Positions 36,988 to 48,503 of a stretch of 64,000 nt of DNA are shown one piece after another. Source of the DNA: Deltaproteobacteria bacterium (GTDB lineage Bacteria > Desulfobacterota > Syntrophobacteria > Syntrophobacterales > Syntrophobacteraceae); contig JAJXYD010000025.1 in assembly GCA_021780695.1 (NCBI GenBank), forward strand, positions 327,541 to 391,540, in the 5' to 3' direction. How positions within the stretch are numbered: position 1 is the stretch's first letter; each line of letters begins with the position of its first letter. The notes below the pieces were generated by a model. It made no database searches and was not told the origin of the DNA. It was given only the letters and a program-made list of their open reading frames with translations. A program made the translations under genes and the position numbers.

Positions 36988-38838
36988 TTACTCTTTTAAT
37001 GGGACGATTGCGTTTTCAGGACAAATTTGCGCGCACACAGCACACCCCGTGCATAATCCGGGATCTATCCCGATTTTTCCATCCTTGGTAAAAAAGGCTG
37101 GACAGCCCAAATCGTCAATGCAGTTTCTATGGCCCCTGCACTTGTCGCCGATTTTAAAAACCCGTTTGGTGTCAAGCTTCAACGATTTGGCGTAAAGCGT
37201 ACAAAGTTCCGTGGATATAATGACTGAAACGCCCTTGTATTCAAGCGCCTGCCTTACCGCTTCGATGCTCTTTTTGACCTTTAAGGGCTCAATGGTGGTA
37301 ACTACGGGAACGCCTATTGCCCGCACGACCTGTTCAATGGAAACGCGGCCGTATCCATTGAGGTTGAGCATGGCCATATCCACGCCGGGATTGGGCTGAT
37401 GACCCGTCATGGCGGTCGTGCCGTTATCGAGGATAACCAGGGTCATGTTGTGATTGTTGAAAATAGCGTTTACAAGGCCGGCAATTCCGCTGTGAAAAAA
37501 TGTGGAATCGCCTATAAAAGAGATCACCTTCTTATCGGTGGCCTTTGAAAATCCGCACCCGGTCCCCAGAGAAGACCCCATGCAGAGCAGATAATCGGCC
37601 ATTGCAAGCGGAGGCAAAATACCAAGGGTATAGCAGCCGATATCGGTTGGGTAAATGGTCTGCATCCCCTTGGCCGCCCTTTTTACTATGTAGTAGGTTG
37701 CCCGGTGAGAGCAACCGGCGCAAAGATTTGGCGGACGCTGGGGTATCTCGGGTATGTCGGATAAATCCGGGGAAACCGCAGGGGTATAGGAGAGTTCGAA
37801 ATAGTTTGCCATGGTTTTGCGGACAAGTGCAGGCTCGAATTCATAGAGCCGTGAGAAAAGTTCCCGGGCTTTACCTTTTATGGACAGCGTCAGCTTCTCC
37901 TCCTGAGCAAAGGCTTTTACAGCCTCCTCCATGTAAGGTTCGCCTTCTTCGGCCACCAGGACCTTTTCACAACCGGCAAGAAACTTCTTTATCATTTTTT
38001 CCGGCAGCGGGTGTGAAAAGCCTATTCTAAGAATCTTCACTCTGTTTTCTATTCCAAGGTCCTTTATCCCGTCCCGCACATAGTTATAGCTTACACCGTT
38101 ACAGATGATCCCCCAACGGCCTTCGCCCTCGATAAAATTATACGGCGAACTCTCCGAAAGATGCTCAGCTTCCTCCAGGTTTTTTAAGAGCTTGACATGC
38201 AGATTTCTTGCAACCGCAGGAATGGGCACCCAATTGAAGGGGTCCTTTACAAAATCTCCCCTGGTCTTTACCGGCGCCACATCCGCAAAAGTTACCACTC
38301 CGGTCGAGTGGTTTATCCTGGTGGTAGTGCGAAACAAAACGGGTTCGCGCACCTTCTCGGAAAGCTCAAAAGCGTAGCGAACCATCTCGTGGGCCTCCTC
38401 AACCGAGGAAGGTTCAAGGACCGGAAGCCCCGCCAGCTTTCCATAATAACGATTATCCTGTTCGTTTTGACTTGAAAACATCAGGGGATCGTCAGCGGTT
38501 ACAACGACCATCCCCCCCTTTACCCCAACGTAGGCCAGAGTAAGGAGCGGATCGGCTGCCACATTCAATCCGACATGTTTCATAATGGCCATACTTCTCA
38601 AACCCGAACAGGCCGCAGCGGCCGCAACTTCGAGCGCCACCTTCTCATTTACGCTGTATTCGAAATAGAGATCGCTTTCACGAGACATCTCAAACAAGCT
38701 ATTGCTTATCTCCGAGGACGGGGTGCCGGGATAGGTGGCGCCAAGCGCCAAACCCGCCTCAACAGCCCCACGGGCTATAGCCTCGTTACCCAGCAGGAAC
38801 ATCCTCCTGCCTTTATGGCCGGCAAGTAATTTGTGCAT
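36988..38838 (-). CDS. iorA: Indolepyruvate:ferredoxin oxidoreductase alpha subunit
   Basis: This 616-residue subunit has an N-terminal pyrimidine-binding domain (GNEAIARGAVEAGLALGATYPGTPSSEI) and a central part. A thiamine-diphosphate domain around residues 380-530 includes PTDIGCYTLG and GDSTFFHSGIAGL. A C-terminal ferredoxin domain holds two clusters: an early Cys set near CRGHRNCIDDLGCPAF and CTGCAVCAQICPENAI. It acts on transaminated aromatic amino acids, typical of anaerobes. I use the ATG at 38838, with AAGGGA six bases upstream. An ATG two codons earlier has no spacing. Confidence 0.94.
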   Translation of the reverse strand: MHKLLAGHKGRRMFLLGNEAIARGAVEAGLALGATYPGTPSSEISNSLFEMSRESDLYFEYSVNEKVALEVAAAAACSGLRSMAIMKHVGLNVAADPLLTLAYVGVKGGMVVVTADDPLMFSSQNEQDNRYYGKLAGLPVLEPSSVEEAHEMVRYAFELSEKVREPVLFRTTTRINHSTGVVTFADVAPVKTRGDFVKDPFNWVPIPAVARNLHVKLLKNLEEAEHLSESSPYNFIEGEGRWGIICNGVSYNYVRDGIKDLGIENRVKILRIGFSHPLPEKMIKKFLAGCEKVLVAEEGEPYMEEAVKAFAQEEKLTLSIKGKARELFSRLYEFEPALVRKTMANYFELSYTPAVSPDLSDIPEIPQRPPNLCAGCSHRATYYIVKRAAKGMQTIYPTDIGCYTLGILPPLAMADYLLCMGSSLGTGCGFSKATDKKVISFIGDSTFFHSGIAGLVNAIFNNHNMTLVILDNGTTAMTGHQPNPGVDMAMLNLNGYGRVSIEQVVRAIGVPVVTTIEPLKVKKSIEAVRQALEYKGVSVIISTELCTLYAKSLKLDTKRVFKIGDKCRGHRNCIDDLGCPAFFTKDGKIGIDPGLCTGCAVCAQICPENAIVPLKE

Positions 38839-39444
38839 TTTCATTCCCTTGTCATTTCATTTTGTTTGTTCCAACAGTCGAACCACAAGCAATGATCGTA
38901 AAGACCATCTTGTTTTTAACTTCGAGGCGGCAGGAAATCAAAAGAAAAGAGCCAAAAGGAAGGAAGTAAGAGCAACCGGGGAGTCTATTAAGCGTTTTTC
39001 GGGCAACTATTCGATTGCCCAAAAACTTTTCATGCGCAGGAACACAAAATTTAGCTAATTCGGATCCATAGTTTTACCGATATATACGTTGGGAATTAAC
39101 AGCGCATTTGGAAAGCCCGGCGCTGTGGACTTGGCCAGTTCTAAAAGAGGTGGGTTTGCGGGTGCGCATAAACCTTGGAGGTCGGTCATGGACATAATCA
39201 TAGGAGAGAGCCCCCGGATCGGAGCATCGGACCAGTACAAACGGGAAGCGGACCTGACCTGTTCAATCGAGGCAAAGTATTTGGGAATAAGAGAAAATAA
39301 GGAGCAAGACGACTACGATGATGAACGGCCCCGGGGCCGAGTACTCTCCCTTCTCATTCCCGAGGGCCAAAACGTTCCGCACGGCATTGAAACCGGCGAA
39401 TACCGCATCTATCTGCGTTTTGTGCGTCGCAACCGGTAAAGATA
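38839..39444. other. Gap between iorA and DUF362 gene
   Basis: About 600 bases. Frames of about 60-115 codons occur on both strands at 39055-39440, but neither has a good ribosome site or a recognisable product, and they overlap each other. A GGGCAA/TTGCCC hairpin lies near 39001-39020. I see no gene. Confidence 0.5.
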
Positions 39445-40635
39445 TCAACCGGAATGTTTCGCGGCGCCGATTCCGAGCAACCGATGCATCAGGCTTCGCC
39501 GCAGTCCGACGGCGCCCTCCGGACAGAGTTCGTGACAGCAGTAACAGCGTAAGCAACGTTTGTCGTCTATGAAGGCGATCCTGCGCTTTGCCTTGATGAT
39601 CTCAATTGCACCCACGGGGCATGAGTCTCGACAGATACCACACCCGACACACTTTTTCTCCGCCACTTGGGGCATCTGAGAAAGCCAGTCTTTGACATAG
39701 GGTCCAAGCGGCTTTTGCCACCATGTGAGATGTTTCTGCAAACCCAACTCTTCCAGGGTTGCAGGAAGCCTGTAGCCGGGGACACGGATTTTCGACAGTT
39801 CGGCCCCTATTACCTCTACCTCTTCTATGCGCGAAGGGGTAAGTCCTCGTTTTTCCGCGGCGAGCAACAGCGGGTTTTGTTCCCGCCGAAGACCGACGAT
39901 CTCAGAGGCGACAATATCAAGAGCCAAGGGGTTTTCGGACCCAATCAGCAAACCGACGTGCCGGGCAACACCGGCCACTCCCGGGCCGTCTCCTTCCATG
40001 CCGACAACCGCATCCATTATCGAGAGGCGCGGCGAAACATAGTCAGCAAGATCGAGCAGCATATCGGCAAACTGCGCTTTATCGTTTAGCTTGGCGTGAT
40101 AGCCCGGTTTGGACAGCCCCGGGACGACACCGAAGTTATTTTTTACCGCGCCTGTAATGCTCATAAGCGTATGGGTCTTTAATTTGCACACCCCAAGGAC
40201 TCCGTCTGCGGTTGCTACAGGAGTTATCACGTCGAAGTGCTTGATCAACTTTCCCTGTGGGAAAGATACCGCCGTGGAGGTTGTGTCGAAATTTAGCTCA
40301 GCCCCGGAAGCCGTTGCCGCATCGCTCATCCCCGACTTTCGGTAGAGGGTGTTGAGCGTCCGGGAACTGTACTGATATCCGGCGCCGGGACTGTCTGCTA
40401 TAATGGGCAAAGCTCCCGATCCCTTTACCATTCGGGCAAGGGAAGCAACAACCATGGGGTGGGTCGTAACCGCCTGCTCCGGAGCGGCGGGCTGAAGCAG
40501 GTTGGCTTTAAGAACGATTTTTTCCCCCGGTTTTACAAATCGGCTCATGCCGCCCATCATCGAAATCAGGATCTCCATCTTTTCATACGCATGGTCGTAA
40601 TCGGGACACTTCACAATGTAGACGGGGAAGTCCAT
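39445..40635 (-). CDS. DUF362 domain protein with 2x[4Fe-4S] ferredoxin domain
   Basis: This 396-residue protein has an N-terminal DUF362 domain of about 290 residues, with KIVLKANLLQPA and CKLKTHTLMSITGAVKNNFGVVPG (read as adjoining segments), the ADSPGAGYQYSS loop and a C-terminal ferredoxin domain. The iron-sulfur ligands are in CVGCGICRDSCPVGAIEI and CLRCYCCHELCPEGAV. DUF362 proteins occur widely in anaerobes, usually with ferredoxin domains, and are thought to act in redox or cofactor processes; no reaction is established. A GGAG lies seven bases before the ATG at 40635. It is divergent from hisB. Confidence 0.88.
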   Translation of the reverse strand: MDFPVYIVKCPDYDHAYEKMEILISMMGGMSRFVKPGEKIVLKANLLQPAAPEQAVTTHPMVVASLARMVKGSGALPIIADSPGAGYQYSSRTLNTLYRKSGMSDAATASGAELNFDTTSTAVSFPQGKLIKHFDVITPVATADGVLGVCKLKTHTLMSITGAVKNNFGVVPGLSKPGYHAKLNDKAQFADMLLDLADYVSPRLSIMDAVVGMEGDGPGVAGVARHVGLLIGSENPLALDIVASEIVGLRREQNPLLLAAEKRGLTPSRIEEVEVIGAELSKIRVPGYRLPATLEELGLQKHLTWWQKPLGPYVKDWLSQMPQVAEKKCVGCGICRDSCPVGAIEIIKAKRRIAFIDDKRCLRCYCCHELCPEGAVGLRRSLMHRLLGIGAAKHSG

Positions 40636-40761
40636 TATTATTCTCCATTAATTCCTTGAATTTTCCCGGGCAGCATGTATTTTGCCACTACGGGGCCAGG
40701 CGTAGTGGCGATTGCAAGTCCCCGCAGCTTCTCCATTCCTTAGTTTGCAAGCGAGGCCTTT

Positions 40762-41355
40762 ATGGGTGATAGACGAACAGGCAAAGTGGAAAGAACCACC
40801 ATGGAAACCCGGGTCTTGGTGGAGATTTGTCTCGACGGTACCGGGGCCGTCGATGTCAACACCGGAGTTCCGTTTCTGGACCACATGCTCACGCTTTTTG
40901 CAGTTCACGGACTTTTCGACCTTAAGGTCACAGCGAAGGGCGATCTCGAAGTCGACGCCCACCACACGGTTGAGGATATCGGGATATCTATTGGTCAGGC
41001 GCTTTCCAAAGCGCTTGGAGACAGGAAAGGCATCACCCGCTACGGACACTTCACCGTCCCGATGGATGAAGCGCTTGCTTGCGTAACCCTCGATCTATCC
41101 AACCGCCCTTTTCTGATTTACGACGCGCCACCCATGGCGGAGCGCACCGGGGAGTTTGAAACCCAGCTCGCCCCGGAATTTTTCAGAGCCTTTTGCCAGC
41201 ACGGCGGCATCACGATGCACATTCGAATCCTCTACGGAACAAACACACATCATATGCTCGAAGCGGCTTTCAAGGCATTGGGGCGCGCGCTCGCCGCATC
41301 CGTTTCTCCGGATCCCCGCCGAAGCACGATTCCATCGTCTAAGGGGACGCTGTAA
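40762..41355 (+). CDS. hisB: Imidazoleglycerol-phosphate dehydratase
   Basis: This 197-residue cytoplasmic enzyme performs the sixth step of histidine synthesis. The metal-binding motifs are visible: VDVNTGVPFLDHML, DAHHTVEDIGI with paired histidines, and HHMLEAAFKALGRALAASV near the C-terminus. Length is that of a monofunctional HisB, without the N-terminal phosphatase found in enterobacteria. GAGG lies five bases before the ATG. No other his gene is in the window. Confidence 0.96.
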   Translation: MGDRRTGKVERTTMETRVLVEICLDGTGAVDVNTGVPFLDHMLTLFAVHGLFDLKVTAKGDLEVDAHHTVEDIGISIGQALSKALGDRKGITRYGHFTVPMDEALACVTLDLSNRPFLIYDAPPMAERTGEFETQLAPEFFRAFCQHGGITMHIRILYGTNTHHMLEAAFKALGRALAASVSPDPRRSTIPSSKGTL

Positions 41356-41371
41356 AACGAACACTTGCTCC

Positions 41372-41418
41372 TGCCGCTTCATGGAGATAAGACTTACGCT
41401 ATCTCCCATGAAGCGGCA
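41372..41418. terminator. Long hairpin between convergent hisB and SPOR genes
   Basis: TGCCGCTTCATGGAGATA (41372-41389) pairs with its complement at 41400-41418, with one bulged base and a 10-base loop. No T run follows. It lies between two convergent genes. Short AAGGGGAC..CTGTAA direct repeats flank it (41341 and 41420). Confidence 0.45.
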
Positions 41419-41450
41419 TAAGGGGACTGTAACCGTGCTCGAACGCAGCC

Positions 41451-42509
41451 TTACTTGTGTCCCGGCCCGGCCGCCACTGGACCGGTTGGAACTACCTTCG
41501 TTTTTTTCAGACCGTCGGCAGACATTTGTTCCCGCAACGTGTAGGCATTACTTTTAGTAGAAGGCGTTGTCACCACCAGAAACCCCGAGCAGGCTACGCG
41601 GTGAATCGAAGCCCTGTAGCCTTTGGCTGTAAGTTTTTTTTGTAGTAATTGAGCCTGACCGACGCTTCTATAAACGGACCCCACCTGCACCGCATAATCC
41701 GTACCGACTTTGGTGCGGGCTACGGGCTTGGGGGGGGATGAAGCTTTGTTATGGCTAGAGTTTTCAGAAAGCGTCGTCCGGTAAATCTTTACGCCATTTT
41801 TCCCCGAACCCTTTTCGTACCCTCTTTTAGACTGGGCGGTGGCAGTGGGCTTGCAATGGTTCGTTTTTTGGGAAAAAAGGACCTTGTGGGCCTCCTTTGG
41901 TTTTTTGACCTGGAGGACAGGAGGTTTCGCTTTTACGGGAGGGCCAGCATAGGGCTCGGTTACCGCTTGCGGAGCAGATGCCGGCTGCGGCGCAGCAACC
42001 TGTTCTTGAGAACTCTGCGGCAGCGTCTGCGTAGAAGTTGGCTGCTGCTGAGGCGCCACACCTGTTGCAGGCTGCGGTTGTGGAGCTGGAGATTCCGCAG
42101 AAACCGACTCTCCATTTTCCGCAGGTTGGGACGTTGACTGCTCTTGAGCAGGAGCCGTTGGCGGCTGAGCCTTCAAACCTTCATCGGGTCCAGGGACCGG
42201 CTGTGCCTGTTGAGGCTTAACGGCTTCGGAGGGCGTTGACACAGGCGAGGTTGTCGCAGTCGTCGATGCTTGGGAAGTCACGGCACTCGTTTTCTGCTGT
42301 ACCGGCATTGGCATCTCTTTTGTGATGGCCCCATGCTCCACAGCCGCTCTATTTTGGCCCTCTGTGCGGCTTTTTTTCCTTAAAAGGTATGGCGTTATTA
42401 TGACGATGATAGCAAGAACAACTAACACAATCCCCAGGTATTTCCTTGTAGTGGCGCCACTTCCTCGAACATTTCCGAGATTCCTTTGCACAATGAGCTT
42501 CTTAGCCAT
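41451..42509 (-). CDS. SPOR-domain membrane protein
   Basis: This 352-residue protein has one N-terminal membrane helix (about residues 25-42) flanked by basic residues. A long low-complexity linker rich in Pro, Gln, Ala, Ser and Thr follows (about 70-220). The C-terminal SPOR domain (about 270-345) starts with DYAVQVGSVYRSVGQAQLLQKKL and includes GYRASIHRV. SPOR domains bind denuded peptidoglycan glycans at the septum, so a role in division or wall remodelling is likely. GGGGG lies five bases before the ATG at 42509. It is convergent with hisB and follows the aminotransferase gene after 15 bases. Confidence 0.85.
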   Translation of the reverse strand: MAKKLIVQRNLGNVRGSGATTRKYLGIVLVVLAIIVIITPYLLRKKSRTEGQNRAAVEHGAITKEMPMPVQQKTSAVTSQASTTATTSPVSTPSEAVKPQQAQPVPGPDEGLKAQPPTAPAQEQSTSQPAENGESVSAESPAPQPQPATGVAPQQQPTSTQTLPQSSQEQVAAPQPASAPQAVTEPYAGPPVKAKPPVLQVKKPKEAHKVLFSQKTNHCKPTATAQSKRGYEKGSGKNGVKIYRTTLSENSSHNKASSPPKPVARTKVGTDYAVQVGSVYRSVGQAQLLQKKLTAKGYRASIHRVACSGFLVVTTPSTKSNAYTLREQMSADGLKKTKVVPTGPVAAGPGHK

Positions 42510-42524
42510 CTTTGCCCCCTTCCT

Positions 42525-43724
42525 TTATCTTACGCTACCATTCATACAACGCTTTATCGCTCTTTCGAATCCGGGCAGCGCCCCTTCAATCGTGGCGTCG
42601 CTAACACAGTATGCTATACGGATATGACCCGGTCCGGCAAAGCCGCTTCCGGGCACGCAAAGGATGTTTTCTTCCTGTAGAAGCCCGATGAACTTCACGT
42701 CATCGGAAATCGGGCTTTTGGGAAAAAGATAAAAGGCCCCGCGCGGGACGGTAAGCTCATAACCAAACCCCAGCAGGGCCTCTACAAGCCGATCTCTTTT
42801 TGCCCTGTAGACGCTTATGTCCACGCATACCCCCTGAAGCTCTTCGACCAGCCGCTGCATAATGGAGGGAGCGTTAACAAACCCGAGGATCCTGTTTGCA
42901 AGTGTCAGGGCATCGATGATGCTTTTACCGTCATCGGCCGATGGACTTAACGCCACAAAACCTATCCGTTCACCAGGCAAGGAAAGATCTTTGGAATAGG
43001 AGCTGGTGATCAGCGAATTCTGGTAATGGGTAAATACACACGGCACAACGCAGTCGTCATATACAATCTTGCGGTATGGTTCATCGGAAACCAGATAGAT
43101 GACGCGGCCGTATTGGCGGCTCTTTTCTCTTAAAATTTCTCCCAGTCTCGCCAGGGTCTCTTCAGGGTATATCTGCCCGGTGGGATTGTTAGGAGAATTT
43201 ATGAGCACAATTTTGGTCTTAGGCCCGATCTCCTGCGCCATAAGTTCGAGATCTAGATCGAAATCGGGCTCTTTTGCCCGCACAGGCTTTAACACCCCCG
43301 CGTGATTGTCGGCATAAAAGCCGTATTCCACAAAATAGGGCGCGGGGCAAACCACTTCGTCGCCCGGATCGAGCAAAGCCTTAAAAATGATGTTTAGCCC
43401 CCCCGCGGCCCCGCACGTTACCACTATCTGGTCCTGAGCCATGGAAACGCAAAATTCCTTACAAAAATAAGCAGACATGGCCGTTCGCGTTGAAAGATAA
43501 CCCGCATTAGGCATGTATGCATGCAGCCCCGGATCTTTTTTTTGGAGCAATTCCACCAGTTTTTCACCGACTATGTCCGGAGGCGGAAGGTTGGGGTTTC
43601 CAAGGCTGAAATCAAAAACTTTGTCCTCGCCGTGGATCTTTTTAAGTCGAGCGCCTTCTTCGAACATCCTGCGAATCCACGAAGATTTTTCGAGAAAAAC
43701 GCTCATCTTCCGTGCAACTGCCAT
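42525..43724 (-). CDS. PLP-dependent class I/II aminotransferase
   Basis: This 399-residue fold-type I aminotransferase has the PLP Lys in SSYSKDLSLPGERIGF, the conserved NNPTGQIYPEE loop, and SDEPYRKIVYD with the Asp and Tyr that contact the cofactor. The subfamily is like aspartate/aromatic aminotransferases of archaea and anaerobes. Its product could feed iorAB 4 kb away by making arylpyruvates, but substrate choice is not readable. AAGGAGG is 12 bases before the ATG at 43724; another Met lies six codons later. Confidence 0.88.
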   Translation of the reverse strand: MAVARKMSVFLEKSSWIRRMFEEGARLKKIHGEDKVFDFSLGNPNLPPPDIVGEKLVELLQKKDPGLHAYMPNAGYLSTRTAMSAYFCKEFCVSMAQDQIVVTCGAAGGLNIIFKALLDPGDEVVCPAPYFVEYGFYADNHAGVLKPVRAKEPDFDLDLELMAQEIGPKTKIVLINSPNNPTGQIYPEETLARLGEILREKSRQYGRVIYLVSDEPYRKIVYDDCVVPCVFTHYQNSLITSSYSKDLSLPGERIGFVALSPSADDGKSIIDALTLANRILGFVNAPSIMQRLVEELQGVCVDISVYRAKRDRLVEALLGFGYELTVPRGAFYLFPKSPISDDVKFIGLLQEENILCVPGSGFAGPGHIRIAYCVSDATIEGALPGFERAIKRCMNGSVR

Positions 43725-44573
43725 AATGCGCTCAAGCCTCCTTAAAGGCGGGACGAACCAGGGTATTCCGGCTCGTCGTCTTAGAAAATATGATTTTGTG
43801 TACTATAAGAGAGTTTTGCACCCATATGCAAGCATTGTTTACCCCCTATTGAGAAGCATTGGCGAAGGGCAACGTTTCCGTCAGGATAAGCCCCGGTGCC
43901 CCGTCACCGGCGTTGGTCACCACTGCGCGCAGGATCGGCGCGCTGTTTTGCACCAAGTCGAAGCTACTCCACGGGCTGCCATTGTCTGCTCGCCTACTGA
44001 TTTCCCGACAGCAAACTGAGCATCGCTGCGATTCCCGATCCCATAGTCAAGAGTAAAAACAGCCCAGCGGAGATAACTGCTTTTTCTACATTGGATTTTT
44101 CACGGAGAGCTCCGTAAAGAAAAAGTCGGTCGTCAACGCGTGTTTTGAGAAAATTGGATAAATCATAAAGATTCCAAAGCGCCAGGAACAAATCTATAGA
44201 TGGACATTCTTAAAGGATCATTACAAATAGCGAAAAATTTTAAATTATGCAAATAAGCAAAGTTGGTATACTTTTTTACCAGTCCATATATGATAACACA
44301 TCAAAATCAATCAGGTTATTGATTTATAATCATGTCCTTTTCGTCAGTCGTTACCAGATCTACAATCGGTTATAATAGTAGAAAAGAAAGTTTGCGATAG
44401 CGATTGCAATTTTATAGTCACCACTATGGGTTTGATAAGAATCTATTTTTGCGCTTAATTCATAGAGAACTGCATAAGTATAGAATACCATTTGAGGTTT
44501 GCTCGGAAACTATTGCTATTTTCTTTATTCGTACCAATTCGCTCCGGCCCGGAGGCTATCCTAAAAGATTTCC
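43725..44573. other. Intergenic region with AT-rich block, left of PerR remnant
   Basis: 43725-43990 shows no gene. 44192-44560 is much more AT-rich than the surroundings, and has a 5-3-5 palindrome TGATTTATAATCA at 44320-44332. The small frame at 43994-44191 is listed separately. Confidence 0.5.
43994..44191 (-). CDS. Possible small membrane protein
   Basis: This is a 65-codon frame with a TTG start at 44191. The product has an N-terminal amphipathic or hydrophobic part, a charged middle (REKSNVEKA) and a strongly hydrophobic C-terminal helix of about 20 residues. I cannot name the family, no clear ribosome site is seen, and no ATG start is in frame. It may be a small inner-membrane peptide, a remnant or a chance frame. 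It lies divergent to the PerR/katG group. Confidence 0.3.
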   Translation of the reverse strand: MFLALWNLYDLSNFLKTRVDDRLFLYGALREKSNVEKAVISAGLFLLLTMGSGIAAMLSLLSGNQ

Positions 44574-44913
44574 ATGCTTGACATACCCAGTACTCATAAC
44601 TACTCATTATTAATGGTAAGCGAGGATTTTCCATCCACCAACATCGCCACGGGCGAACAAGACTTTTTCAGTTTAAAGGATTCGGGGGAAGTGCTGGAAA
44701 TCGAATTCGGCGGTTCTTACAATCACTATGGCGATAAAAAAGTCCGATCCTCATCCGCATTTAATCTGCATCAAGTGCAATAGGATCGTTAGCCCTGAAT
44801 TGGGAAGCCTCGCCGCGATTTTTCAAAAACCGACTTCGGGGGCCGGGTACAAACTCAGCGGTCATCGAGTGGACTTTTATGGTCTCTGTCCCGGTTATCT
44901 GAAAGAGGAGTAA
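44574..44913 (+). pseudogene. Decayed PerR/Fur-family repressor
   Basis: Two frames combine into a PerR-like sequence. The first, from about 44613, reads VSEDFPSTNIAT..DFFSLKDSGEVLEIEF, which matches the end of the Fur winged helix, but the usual TVYR is altered. It breaks at a run of A near 44735-44740. The second frame continues SDPHPHLICIKCNRI, with the metal-binding HxH and CxxC of PerR/Fur, then KLSGHRVDFYGLCPGY. The last CxxC has lost its second Cys. The N-terminal half of the DNA-binding domain is missing. It lies 95 bases before katG, the usual PerR target. The sequence shows a pseudogene; the PerR identity is inferred from these motifs. Confidence 0.75.
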
Positions 44914-45008
44914 GGAAATCAGAATGTGGCGAGTGCCTGCAAGTCAGGGCGCACCCGATAATTTTGACTCGGATAAAAGCCATAACAGCAACAAGAGGAG
45001 TTAATTAG

Positions 45009-47353
<2,345 letters not shown>

Positions 47354-47721
47354 TGGTTGTGGCTCTGATCCAAAGGACGCCGTTCAAAGCCGATTGACAT
47401 TAAATTTTTCCATTTACTTTTGCGCGGCTGCCCTTCAAACGATGCAACTTCTGCCTGGTCTGTCCTCCTTTGGAAGCCCTTTTAAAGACCTGACATTTTC
47501 AGATTACACAAAGTGTCAAACGAAATATTCGAAATTTCAGCAAGCCAAATTTTCCGTCTTTTTGTGAAAACGATTAAATTCAAGGTTTAAAGGGGTTAGA
47601 GGGCGAATGGAACAAGACTTGCTCAAAATCTCGAAGGCTCTAAGATCCAGTCGGCGGATAGTCGAAAGATCACTCTCAAGTGGCTGTCAAATCATCAAGC
47701 TGAAAAGAAAGGGAGTAACTC
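47354..47721. other. Gap before truncated NuoL-like gene
   Basis: Nothing further that I can support. AT content is raised near 47400-47600. Confidence 0.4.
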
Positions 47722-48459
47722 ATGGAACACGCCTCTTCAAATCTCTTCACCTCAACGTTGCCGTTCTTTTTGCTCATCGTTTTTCCTTTTCTTGCTGCCC
47801 TGTGTGTCTACCAGGTCCGCTCTCTTCCTATGCAATCGTTTATCGTAACCGCTTCAGGGACGCTGCTGGCAGCCGGAGCATTGCTGCTGGTGCGACGAGT
47901 GCCCCTCAGCCTCACTTTGCCGCTGGTTTTAGGAGTCGACCCGAATGGTATCTTGAGTTGCGCGGACCTCCTCTTATTGTGTGCCATTCTCTATCTTGGA
48001 TTCAGACTTCACGATCCGGTGATAAAAGTTCTTGCAGTAATGCAGATATCTCTTTTGGCAATTTTACAGTTTTTCATCAAAAACGGAAAAAATCCCGCGG
48101 AAATCTTCTACGTGGACGACCTCGCACTCATGCTTATTTTGGTGGCATCCACCGCCATTACTCTATCGACCATGCGCTTATCTTTCATTCCCTGCCTGAG
48201 AGCCCTGGAAGAAGAGCCCTCACTAAAACAATCGAGCCGCCATCGTTTTTTTGCTTTGCTGCTGGTTTGCCTGGGCGCCTTGGACGGAATGGTGCTTTCA
48301 AACGACATGAGCTTTTTCTATTTCTTTTTCGAACTGATAACGCTTGGCTCCTTTCTGCTAATAGCGCAAAAAGGAACGCCTGGGGCTGCAAAAAAGGCCG
48401 TGCAAACATTGTCGTTAACAAGTCTTGCCGGTTTTATTTTCCTGCTGGCGATGGCTTAG
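47722..48459 (+). CDS. Truncated NuoL/MrpA-like membrane protein
   Basis: This 245-residue, strongly hydrophobic protein has about 7 helices. Its second half, DDLALMLILVASTAIT, MVLSNDMSFFYFFFELITLGSFLLIAQKG, resembles the first third of the proton-conducting antiporter-like subunits (the FxWE-type helix, here FFFEL). It stops after AVQTLSLTSLAGFIFLLAMA, where such proteins normally run on for 300 or more residues including the channel lysines. GGGAG lies six bases before the ATG, so it may still be translated. No partner subunits are near. It may be a gene remnant or a small stand-alone protein. Confidence 0.55.
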   Translation: MEHASSNLFTSTLPFFLLIVFPFLAALCVYQVRSLPMQSFIVTASGTLLAAGALLLVRRVPLSLTLPLVLGVDPNGILSCADLLLLCAILYLGFRLHDPVIKVLAVMQISLLAILQFFIKNGKNPAEIFYVDDLALMLILVASTAITLSTMRLSFIPCLRALEEEPSLKQSSRHRFFALLLVCLGALDGMVLSNDMSFFYFFFELITLGSFLLIAQKGTPGAAKKAVQTLSLTSLAGFIFLLAMA

Positions 48460-48503
48460 GGGCTAAAGGGATCAGGGAAGAAAGCACCATCCTGGTGTGG
48501 TCT

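Noticed and set aside
39055..39439. Two opposing frames of 60-115 codons
   Set aside because: They overlap in opposite directions. Neither has a clear start site or known family; I left the gap empty.
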